DNA from: Actinomycetes bacterium
GTDB taxonomy: Bacteria; Actinomycetota; Acidimicrobiia; Acidimicrobiales; SZUA-35
Assembly (NCBI GenBank): GCA_024227975.1
Contig: JAAETV010000406.1
Location: forward strand, 1 to 6,356
Direction of reading: 5' to 3'
Length of the DNA stretch: 6,356 bases
This document shows positions 1 through 5,939 of this stretch, piece by piece; within the stretch, counting starts at the first letter, position 1, and each line of letters opens with the position of its first letter. Under the pieces are notes generated by a model, which did no database searches, was not told the origin of the DNA, and was given only the letters and a program-made list of their open reading frames with translations. The position numbers were made by a program, and so were the translations under genes.

Positions 1-1115
1 AGGCCCGGACCGACACTGCCGTCCAACACGCCACGGCGGCGGGGATGGAGCAGGTGGCAGCTGTAGCCACTGGAGGACAAGCACCAATCGCCTCCGAGGT
101 TGCCACCACCACAGTCGAAGTCGAGTCTGAGGCCACCACCCAGGTCGGAAACACGGTTCGGGTCATTTCGGCGGCGTCGACGGGGGCAGCTGACAGTCTG
201 GCCACCGACTCCAGTGAGCGAGCAGCGACCATGGCAGCGACGATGTCTGCGGACCGGCAGACCCAGTCAACGACGACCAAGGGTGAGGTCGGCCAGAGTG
301 TCGTCGACCACCCATCGATGAAGGTCGAAGGAACCGGAGCCACCGAGGCCGACAGCGGCGATCAGGGGACTGGCCCGGATCAGGCTCAGACTCAGCCGAC
401 GGATGCTGGAGTAGATACCTCGGCGGAGTCGACGATGGCTTCCACCGAAGGAGCGACTGGCGAGGCAGCAACAACCCTGGCCGGACCGACCACCCAGGCC
501 GTCAGCCCAGGACCAACGACGATTATCTCCCCATCTGGGGCCGAGAATCCGACTGGGGCCATTGCCGGTATCGGCACAGTCAGCAGCTCCGAGCAGGCTC
601 CAACCGTACGGGCCGAGGGGGCAAGCCGGACCGCGGGCACGGCCCAAGCTGATGCCAATGATGCCAGCGATTCCGTCTGGCGCCAGGTGCGGAGAGCCCT
701 CGGCTCCATCCGCACCACCCCGTCCGGAGATCAGCAACTCACCATCCGGCTCCGGCCTGCCGAGTTGGGATCGGTCATGGTCCGGATCAGCACCGGCGAG
801 GCCGGCACGGCCGTAGCCCTCGTTGCTGAGTCATCGGCCGCCGCCAACCTGCTCCAACAGCAGCGACAACTACTGATCAGCGAGCTCGAGGAGAGTGGGC
901 TGGTTGGCGTGGCGGTTGATGTCGCCACCGGCGACAACCCCGATCAGGGCCAGGCAGGTGCTCCCGACACCGACGGAGAAAACGGCACCTCTCCCGTCAA
1001 CCAGAGCGGACTCGGGTTTGACAGTAGCGAAGAGAGCAATCTCGGCCCCGGCGTTGGCTTTCGGGACCGACGAATGAGGACACCTTCGACCGGTCTGGTG
1101 GATCTAGATCTTTGA
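1..1115 (+). CDS. fliK: Flagellar hook-length control protein FliK, C-terminal part (5' end outside window)
   Basis: The reading frame is open from the first codon at position 3, with no stop before the ATG at 45, so the true start is probably upstream of the window. Roughly the first 230 residues seen are low-complexity, rich in Ala, Thr, Ser, Gly and Glu, as is usual for the variable ruler region of FliK. About 732-935 encodes a Flg_hook-type C-terminal domain: LTIRLRPAELGSVMVRI, then a Val/Ala-rich strand, a helix with LLQQQRQLLISELEESGL and a final VAVDV strand. In the family this domain contacts FlhB to switch export from hook to filament substrates once the hook is long enough; FliK itself is secreted. 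A polar, Gly/Asp/Asn-rich tail follows. The stop is TGA at 1113-1115, and flgD starts 57 nt later, consistent with one operon. The family call rests on the C-terminal domain plus the flgD-flgE neighbours. Confidence 0.88.
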   Translation, partial: ARTDTAVQHATAAGMEQVAAVATGGQAPIASEVATTTVEVESEATTQVGNTVRVISAASTGAADSLATDSSERAATMAATMSADRQTQSTTTKGEVGQSVVDHPSMKVEGTGATEADSGDQGTGPDQAQTQPTDAGVDTSAESTMASTEGATGEAATTLAGPTTQAVSPGPTTIISPSGAENPTGAIAGIGTVSSSEQAPTVRAEGASRTAGTAQADANDASDSVWRQVRRALGSIRTTPSGDQQLTIRLRPAELGSVMVRISTGEAGTAVALVAESSAAANLLQQQRQLLISELEESGLVGVAVDVATGDNPDQGQAGAPDTDGENGTSPVNQSGLGFDSSEESNLGPGVGFRDRRMRTPSTGLVDLDL

Positions 1116-1172
1116 TTCTCCGGCCGCGATACCTACCACCAGACCACCGACAACGACAGGAGGGGCATCACG

Positions 1173-1697
1173 ATGCCTGAAACGGTTGCCGCAACGGCGG
1201 GCGCTACCGTCACCGCCCCAAACTTCAACAACCTGACCCTCAATGAGACGGGTCCACAAGCACCGACCAATGAACTTGGCAAAGACGAGTTCCTGAAACT
1301 GCTCATCGCCCAGCTCAAGTATCAGGATCCGTTGGAACCGACTAGTTCCGATGAGTTCATCGCTACCTCGGCCCAGTTCACGGTGGTCGAAAAGCTCGAC
1401 GAGCTGACGAAGCAGGGGACCGCTTCGGCTCTCGTCAGCTCGCTCGCGACCGCCAGCTCCCTGGTTGGGCGCGAGATCACGGCCATTGGTGACAATGGCC
1501 GCATTACGGCAACCGTGGAGCGAAGCGAGATCAGCGCGGGCGAAGTCGTGCTCGTGACCGATCAGGGAGCGGTCACCTTCTCTCAGATCGTCTCCGTTGG
1601 TGCCGCTTCTGACACCGCAGCTACCCCCAAGACCCTCCCTCAACCCGCCTACACCACCCCAGATGCACAAGCAGAAACAGTAGGAGTCGAGCAATGA
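1173..1697 (+). CDS. flgD: Flagellar basal-body rod modification / hook-cap protein FlgD
   Basis: 174 aa. FlgD forms the cap under which hook subunits polymerise, outside the membrane, and is dispensed with once the hook is complete. The family signature is clear at residues 39-72: EFLKLLIAQLKYQDPLEP, then a Ser/Asp-rich turn and the AQFTVVEKL helix. Residues 96-142 (SLVGREI, GRITATVERSEI, VTFSQIVSV) match the short beta domain that follows in compact FlgD proteins. It lacks the Fn3-like insertion of enterobacterial FlgD and so resembles the short Gram-positive type. The last ~30 residues are Pro/Thr/Ala-rich and look disordered. The ATG at 1173 is supported by a strong Shine-Dalgarno, AGGAGG at 1158-1163. 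The stop TGA overlaps the flgE start as ATGA (1694-1697), indicating translational coupling. Confidence 0.93.
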   Translation: MPETVAATAGATVTAPNFNNLTLNETGPQAPTNELGKDEFLKLLIAQLKYQDPLEPTSSDEFIATSAQFTVVEKLDELTKQGTASALVSSLATASSLVGREITAIGDNGRITATVERSEISAGEVVLVTDQGAVTFSQIVSVGAASDTAATPKTLPQPAYTTPDAQAETVGVEQ

Positions 1698-2929
1698 TCC
1701 GAACGATGTACTCAGCCGTCTCTGGTTTGAGAAGCCACCAGCTCATGATGGATGTGGTTGGCAACAACATCGCAAACGTCAACACCCATGGCTACAAGCG
1801 CAACCAGGTCATCTTCAAAGACGTGCTCAGCCAGCTCGTGAGTGGCGCGGCGGCCCCTACCGAGACCCTCGGTGGTACCAACCCGGCCCAGGTCGGTCTT
1901 GGTGTGATGATGTCGGGGACCGCCCAGAACTTCGGTCAGGGCTTCCTCCAGGTCACGAACCGTGAGCTCGACATCGCCATCCAAGGCGACGGCTTCTTCA
2001 TCGTCGACGAGGGTGGCGACGATCTCTACTCGAGGGCCGGCGCCCTCTTCCTCGACGCCGATGGCCGCCTGGTTTCTAGCGGCGGTGGCCTGATCCAGGG
2101 CTGGTCAGCTGGTGTGGACGGGGTGCTCGACCCCGCAGCCCCCCTCGACTACATCCGGGTTCCCATCGGTGATCAGAACCCACCGATCATTACCTCGGAG
2201 GCCAAGTTCGGCGGCAACCTCCCCAGCGAAGCTGCGATCGGTGAGATGGTCTATACCGGCTTGGAGGTCTTCGATTCCCAGGGTGTCGCGGTCGGTCTCA
2301 ACCTGACCTTCGAGAAGACGGCAGTGTCGGAGTGGACCATGACCGCGACCTATGGTGTGGCCCAGACTCCCATTGTCTTGACCGATGAGGTCTTGACCTT
2401 CGTCGATGGTGAGATCGTGTCACCCGCCGATTTCAATGTGAACATCGCCGCTGGCCAGATCCCGGGGGTGGGAGACGTCGCGCTGACAATCGGTGGGACG
2501 GGCGAGCGCCGAATCACCCAGTTCGGCGATGCAACCTCCTTGACGGCGGTGAACCAGAACGGGGCTTCCGCTGGGGTGCTTCAGTCGGTCCGGGTGGGGA
2601 CCGACGGGGTGCTGGCCGGGTCGTACTCGAACGGTCTGACCAAATCCATCGCCCAGCTGGCCCTGGCTAGCTTCGCCAACCCTGAGGGTCTCGAACGGGT
2701 AACGGGCTCGAACTGGAGGCCATCGGTCAACTCCGGTCTGGCTCAGATCGGGACGACGGGCACTGGTGGCCGAGGAACGATTGCTCCGGGAACGCTGGAA
2801 ATGTCGAACGTCGACCTGGCCTTGGAGTTCACAACCCTGATTGTGTCTCAGCGAGGTTTCCAGGCCAACTCGAGAGTGGTGACCGCGGCCGATGAACTGT
2901 TGCAGGAGATCGTGAACCTCAAGCGCTAA
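1694..2929 (+). CDS. flgE: Flagellar hook protein FlgE
   Basis: 411 aa, about the usual FlgE length. It is the structural subunit of the flexible hook linking basal-body rod to filament, exported by the flagellar type III system. The N-terminal rod-protein segment is clear at residues 6-36 (YSAVSGLRSHQ, then VVGNNIANVNTHGYKR). Residues 92-103 carry LDIAIQGDGFFI, typical of FlgE/F/G. The D1/D2 hook domains occupy about 105-360. The C-terminus, residues 366-411, has the classic helix GTLEMSNVDLALEFT, then SQRGFQANSRVV and LLQEIVNLKR. Length and the large middle domains favour FlgE over FlgF or FlgG. AGGAG at 1682-1686 lies upstream of the ATG, and the start overlaps the flgD stop by 4 nt. TAA at 2927-2929 is followed at once by TAG. 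The convergent selenoprotein gene ends 3 nt beyond. Confidence 0.95.
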   Translation: MIRTMYSAVSGLRSHQLMMDVVGNNIANVNTHGYKRNQVIFKDVLSQLVSGAAAPTETLGGTNPAQVGLGVMMSGTAQNFGQGFLQVTNRELDIAIQGDGFFIVDEGGDDLYSRAGALFLDADGRLVSSGGGLIQGWSAGVDGVLDPAAPLDYIRVPIGDQNPPIITSEAKFGGNLPSEAAIGEMVYTGLEVFDSQGVAVGLNLTFEKTAVSEWTMTATYGVAQTPIVLTDEVLTFVDGEIVSPADFNVNIAAGQIPGVGDVALTIGGTGERRITQFGDATSLTAVNQNGASAGVLQSVRVGTDGVLAGSYSNGLTKSIAQLALASFANPEGLERVTGSNWRPSVNSGLAQIGTTGTGGRGTIAPGTLEMSNVDLALEFTTLIVSQRGFQANSRVVTAADELLQEIVNLKR

Positions 2930-2932
2930 TAG

Positions 2933-4099
2933 TCAGTACTGTTCAGTGACGAGGAAGTACCAGATCGGCTGCTTCACTCCGTTGTCACGCATCTTGTCGC
3001 GAGCGGCCAGGATGGCTTTGCCCCCTTCCGTTTCGCGGAGGAACCAGCGGGTGGCTTCGAAGGCGGCGGGGAAGGAATCCCGCGGGCTCCCGTGGTCGGC
3101 CAGGGCCATGGCTGCTGCCTCGTAATAGCCCCTGATGTCTTGAGCAACCCGGGCCGGGATACCCGGAATGCCGGCTTCTTTCCAGGGGGTACCTTCAGCC
3201 ACCCGGATGAAGGACTCGATAGCGGCTGGGATGTCGTCGGGGTCGACGACTCGGTGGGCTCCTACCCGGCCGCCGGTGACCGCCATGGTGCGGTTGTAGG
3301 CAGCCCGCAGGCCTCGGGCCTCGGCGACAGCAGGGTGGGCATCGGGATCGTCGATCGGAGGGATCGAGCAGGCCAGGACCTGACCATCGTCGTGGATGGC
3401 CTCGGGGAACACCTCGATCATGGGCTCGGTCGCCTCCAACAGAGAGAAGGCATGATCGAGGACGTGCTGTTGGAATGAAGGGTCAGCGGGGCGACCGAGG
3501 GGGCGGCCAAGAGGGAAGTCGACGAAGAGGCCACGGGGTGGGGCTGTACTTCTGAGTTGCTCCTCGATGATGCCGAGGGAGATGGTGGCCAGTCCCTCTT
3601 CCTCCAGTACATGGGCCAGCGTGCTCACGGCACGGGTGCAAAGAGGTCAAACCGGGGTCAGGAGGACGATGTCGACACCGGCTTGGCGAAGCAGCTTCGC
3701 TCCCTCAGGGCCGGAGTCGAGGCGGATGCCGGTCACATCGAACTGGTTCCCGGCATAGGCCAGGTGGAGGTCCGACACCTTGCCGATGCGACCGGCGGCC
3801 TCCATCTCCTTGAGCCGGTCGATGGGGAACACGACGTTGTAGTCGATCCCGTAGCCGGTCTGGTCGACGTCCTGACTCCAATGGCCGAGGACATAGTCAT
3901 TGAGGTCAGGATCGAGTACCCGAAAGCTGGTGTCGTTGGGCTGGAAGTCGGGCTGGTCGGGATGGTGGAGCGCGGCTGATGTGAGGATGGCAACAGTCGC
4001 TTCGGCCAGTGGCACAGGTTCGGTGAAGGCTGTTGTCTCGAACTCGGCTGGGGCGAGATCGGCACTCCTGGTTTTGATGTCGTCGCCGGTCTTGGGCAT
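2933..4099 (-). CDS. GrdB/PrdB-family selenoprotein with UPLC (UxxC) motif; UGA at 3647-3649 read as Sec
   Basis: 388 aa when the in-frame TGA (residue 151) is read as selenocysteine. A conventional gene caller would give two pieces, 4099-3647 and 3628-2933, but these share one frame and join as VLLTPV-U151-P-L-C154-TRAVSTLAHVLEEEG. Family marks before the Sec are TEPVPLAEATVAILTSAAL (26-44), SFRV (58-61), HWS (73-75) and NVVFPIDRL (88-96). After it come ISLG, GLFVDFPLGRPLGRP and a helical C-terminal part with GTPWKEAG and DIRGYYEAAA. This is the 'glycine/sarcosine/betaine reductase selenoprotein B' superfamily, where the Sec of UxxC is the redox nucleophile. Many aerobic relatives have Cys there and no known substrate. 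No GrdA, GrdE or PrdA is nearby, so true amino-acid reductase activity is not implied. The start lies 5 nt after the stop of the upstream selenoprotein gene; GGAAAG about 10 nt upstream may serve as RBS. No signal peptide or membrane segment is seen, so the protein is probably cytoplasmic. Confidence 0.9.
3620..3634 (-). promoter_or_regulatory. Candidate bacterial SECIS hairpin of the GrdB-like gene
   Basis: On the sense strand CGTGC (3634-3630) pairs perfectly with GCACG (3624-3620) around the 5-nt loop CGTGA. The loop begins 18 nt after the UGA and has G at its second position, as the bacterial SECIS consensus expects: a short stem 16-37 nt downstream and a G in the first two loop bases. 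CC at 3636-3635 could add two pairs with GG across a small bulge. An outer pairing is also possible between CCTCTT right after the UGA (3646-3641) and AAGAGG (3600-3595). The fold was judged by eye. Confidence 0.68.
3647..3649 (-). other. In-frame UGA, selenocysteine codon (Sec151 of the GrdB-like protein)
   Basis: The minus-strand TGA lies in frame between the two halves of a continuous GrdB-like protein. It sits exactly where family members have Sec or Cys, after the strand VDIVLLTPV and three residues before a conserved Cys. The same gene ends with TGA at 2933-2935, so only this UGA needs recoding. Confidence 0.88.
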
Positions 4100-4104
4100 G
4101 GGGC

Positions 4105-5160
4105 TCAGCTTTCCAGTACTCGTTTGCTGGCAAGGTCGTCTAGTCCGAGGTCGGCTCGGAGCTCGGTGGAGACCCCGAGAGTTCCGTCGTCGAGTGGGGT
4201 TCCGGTGCCGTCGGCGATGCGGACCATCATATTGAAGTTGGCGCAGATGGCGGCGGCATCGACCAGGCCAGCCTGGCCAACGGCCTCGATCACGTCGGCT
4301 CTTGCCGTGGCCAGATCGGCACCGGCGTGGATCTCTTCGGCGAAGCGGGTCAGGACCTCACCATCGGGGACCCCACCGTCGCCGTTCTCACTCCCACCGA
4401 CGGAGCTCAGATCGATATCGGCTTCGGTTTCGCTCCCACTCAGACCGAGCAGGGTTGCGTGGGAGGTCGTTCAATAGAAGCACTCGTTGAGCAATGAGGT
4501 CCTGGCGGCCAGGAGCTCGACCTGGGTCCGGTCGAGGGCACCCCGGCTCCAAGTCAGATCGCCGAGCAGAGCTTCGAACGGCAGGTACTGGACATCTGAT
4601 AGGCGGCGCCAGGCTCGGGCCGCCACCGGGACGGCGGAAAGAGCCTTGCTGACATTCGCCCCCGAGTCAGGGGTGGTCGGGACCCAGTGGGTGTCCGGCT
4701 CGGCGCCGGCCACCAGTTCCCGGTCGGGTCGGCCTTCGGCCGGACTGGGTAGGGCGATTGGCTCGGCCCCGACGGCTTGTCCGAACACCTCGATGCAGTT
4801 GGCGGTGGCGACAACAGCGACCAGTTCGACGTATTGCTCCGGGGTCAGACCACGCTCGATGATCTCGTCGTACCACTCCCTGGTCAGCGTTCCCGAGTGG
4901 TTGGTGAGGCGCCAGACGGCATCGATGGCCGCCTTCGGAAGGACATGGTCATCGTCGATCAGGCCGTCGACCGTCGTCGGCGCGACCCAGGGGGGCAACT
5001 CATCGGCCGCTCGTGCTCGACGCACCTCGTTGACCATGGCCAGGCGCTCGGTGGCCGACCACCAGTTGCCGGGCGATGCCCACTCCTGGGCTGTCTCGAA
5101 GTGGGCGGTGTCGAGGTCCTGGCGGACGGGGACGGCAGCACGGTCATAGAGCGAGCTCAT
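4105..5160 (-). CDS. Carboxymuconolactone decarboxylase/AhpD-like selenoprotein with CxxU active site; UGA at 4471-4473 read as Sec
   Basis: 351 aa with the in-frame TGA (residue 230) read as Sec. Without recoding the protein would stop after NECFY, in the middle of its active site, leaving an orphan in-frame remainder ending at 4105. The recoded site is C227-F-Y-U230-T-T-S-H234, the AhpD CxxCxxxH motif with the resolving-side Cys replaced by Sec. E215 lies 12 residues before C227, the same spacing as Glu118/Cys130/Cys133/His137 of mycobacterial AhpD. Two CMD-like halves are visible. The N-terminal half (about 36-138) has LTPEQYVELVAVVATAN but no CxxC. The C-terminal half (about 208-325) carries the catalytic site and ANFNMMVRIADGTG, separated by an acidic Gly/Ser linker (about 241-268). 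AhpD-like proteins reduce peroxides or disulfides, or act as redox partners; the substrate here is unknown. Start ATG 5158-5160 has only a weak GGGA upstream. It is the first of two selenoprotein genes. No export signal is seen. Confidence 0.92.
4433..4465 (-). promoter_or_regulatory. Candidate bacterial SECIS hairpin of the AhpD-like gene
   Basis: On the sense strand CTCCCAC (4465-4459) is perfectly complementary to GTGGGAG (4439-4433), a 7-bp GC-rich stem starting 6 nt after the UGA. Inside it ACC (4455-4453) can pair with GGT (4446-4444), closing a 6-nt apical loop CTGCTC that contains a G, with an internal loop GCA/CTGA between the two stems. The apical loop begins 19 nt after the UGA, within the 16-37 nt range for bacterial SECIS elements. 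With a one-base shift the loop is TGCTC, with G in second place. The fold was judged by eye. Confidence 0.75.
4471..4473 (-). other. In-frame UGA, selenocysteine codon (Sec230 of the AhpD-like protein)
   Basis: The minus-strand TGA falls exactly on the second Cys position of the CxxCxxxH active site and is followed in frame by TTSH and a normal CMD C-terminal region with no other stop until 4105-4107. A random nonsense mutation would not be expected to hit this one residue and leave the downstream frame and motifs intact. Confidence 0.92.
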
Positions 5161-5175
5161 GACTATGTTTTAGTC
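5161..5175. repeat. Inverted repeat just upstream of the AhpD-like selenoprotein start
   Basis: GACTA-N5-TAGTC (GACTATGTTTTAGTC on the + strand) directly abuts the ATG at 5158-5160 and lies in the 65-nt gap after the regulator gene. It is AT-rich against a GC-rich background. It could be an operator or a translation-control hairpin in the leader; the stem is short, so chance is possible. Confidence 0.35.
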
Positions 5176-5225
5176 CCGGGCTTCGTGGCTGCTCCAACTC
5201 GGGGTTTGACGGGGCGGCCAGATCC

Positions 5226-5846
5226 TCAATGGGCGGAGACGGTGCCGCCCGAGCGCCAGTAGACGCCATCAGCCCGGTCGAGGAAGCGCTCGTCGACCAG
5301 GTAACGGCGCAAGGCAGCCACGTCAGGATCGAAGGCCACCAGGATGGCGTTGACCTGCCGCTCGCTGTAGTGCCGGCCTGGTTCGAACTCCTGAGCTAGC
5401 CGGTCGAGTACGACCAGACGTTTGGACCGCTTGGTCGGCAGCTTCACCAAGCGGCCATCTCGGAAGGCGCGATCGAGGACCTTGGCTACTTCGGCTGGCT
5501 CGTCGCCGTGTTCCGACGGTTGGGGCGTATCTGCCTCGGCCCTGGCCGCCATGGCGAAGGCGGCCTCCAGCACGAGATGAGTGCCATCATCGGCTTCCTC
5601 GACCAGGCCGGCGGCCTTGAGCCGGGCCAGGGCATCGGCTACATCTCGCAGGGGAAGGTCGGTGGCGGTCGGCAACGCTTCGAGCGTCGCCGGGTTCAGG
5701 ATCAGGGCGGCAACGACCCGTCGCCGGTTCGGCTCGGCCAGCAGTCGCACCAGCTCGATCGATCGGAGATGGCCAGTTTGACCCTGCCCCTGTTGGTCTT
5801 GACCGGTGTGGATGGGAGCATGGTTCGGGCTGATCTCGTCACTCAT
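5226..5846 (-). CDS. Winged-helix (ArsR-like) plus DUF2087 transcriptional regulator
   Basis: 206 aa from the ATG at 5844-5846. After a polar, Gln/Gly-rich N-terminal tail (1-26), residues 29-95 look like an ArsR-type winged helix: IELVRLLAEPNRRRVVAALI, then PLRDVADALARLKAAGLVEE as the recognition-helix region. Residues about 126-198 match the DUF2087 domain: DGRLVKLPTKRSKRLVVLD, GRHYSERQVNAIL, LRRYLVDERFLDR and the terminal YWR. Such proteins are annotated as DNA-binding regulators, but their ligand is generally unknown. No clear metal-binding Cys/His cluster is seen in the winged helix. The frame stays open to 6041, but the strong AGGAGGG before this ATG and the match to the family fix the start here; the longer form would overlap the divergent gene. 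The gene lies 65 nt upstream of the two selenoprotein genes on the same strand, so it may control or be co-transcribed with them. Confidence 0.85.
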   Translation of the reverse strand: MSDEISPNHAPIHTGQDQQGQGQTGHLRSIELVRLLAEPNRRRVVAALILNPATLEALPTATDLPLRDVADALARLKAAGLVEEADDGTHLVLEAAFAMAARAEADTPQPSEHGDEPAEVAKVLDRAFRDGRLVKLPTKRSKRLVVLDRLAQEFEPGRHYSERQVNAILVAFDPDVAALRRYLVDERFLDRADGVYWRSGGTVSAH

Positions 5847-5849
5847 GAT

Positions 5850-5856
5850 CCCTCCT
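5850..5856 (-). promoter_or_regulatory. Strong Shine-Dalgarno fixing the start of the DUF2087 regulator
   Basis: The sense strand reads AGGAGGG-ATC-ATG, a near-perfect ribosome binding site close to the ATG at 5846. It is the best in the reverse-strand cluster and rules out the upstream in-frame start at 6041. Confidence 0.8.
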
Positions 5857-5886
5857 CGTCGAGTGGTCGAGAATCCGGCTTTCGAG

Positions 5887-5932
5887 ACTACGGTATTCGG
5901 AGCTGTCGTCGCTCCAGCCCCAACACTACGGT
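5887..5932. promoter_or_regulatory. Divergent intergenic control region with direct and inverted repeats
   Basis: The gap between the regulator gene and the divergent MetE-like gene (about 93 bp) must hold both promoters. It contains the 8-bp direct repeat ACTACGGT at 5887-5894 and 5925-5932 (38 bp apart start to start). Between the copies is the inverted repeat GGAGC-N7-GCTCC (5899-5915). These could be binding sites for the ArsR/DUF2087 protein. No convincing -35/-10 pair could be assigned by eye. Confidence 0.35.
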
Positions 5933-5939
5933 GAGAATG

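Noticed and set aside
267..737. Minus-strand open frames opposite fliK
   Set aside because: They arise from the biased low-complexity codons of the FliK linker; no domain is seen.
1104..1694. Minus-strand open frame opposite flgD
   Set aside because: The composition is Gly/Arg-rich antisense, and flgD has a strong ribosome site and a clear family match.
3557..3979. + strand open frame of 140 codons spanning the GrdB-like UGA
   Set aside because: Shadow of the selenoprotein gene, with no family features.
2933..4473. Two adjacent pseudogenes broken by nonsense mutations
   Set aside because: Both TGAs fall exactly on the catalytic Cys/Sec position, neither gene has another defect, and each TGA is followed by a plausible SECIS hairpin.
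4487..5149. Long + strand open frame of 220 codons opposite the AhpD-like gene
   Set aside because: It is an antisense shadow in GC-rich DNA: Ser/Arg-rich, with no recognisable domain and opposite a clear family gene.
5165..5195. A -35/-10 promoter (TTGGAG / TAAAAC) for the AhpD-like gene
   Set aside because: The 19-nt spacing is poor and the boxes are weak; not distinguishable from chance by eye.
5226..5228. TGA at the end of the regulator as a third Sec codon
   Set aside because: The DUF2087 domain is complete just before it (YWR), and the next codons show no conserved or redox motif.
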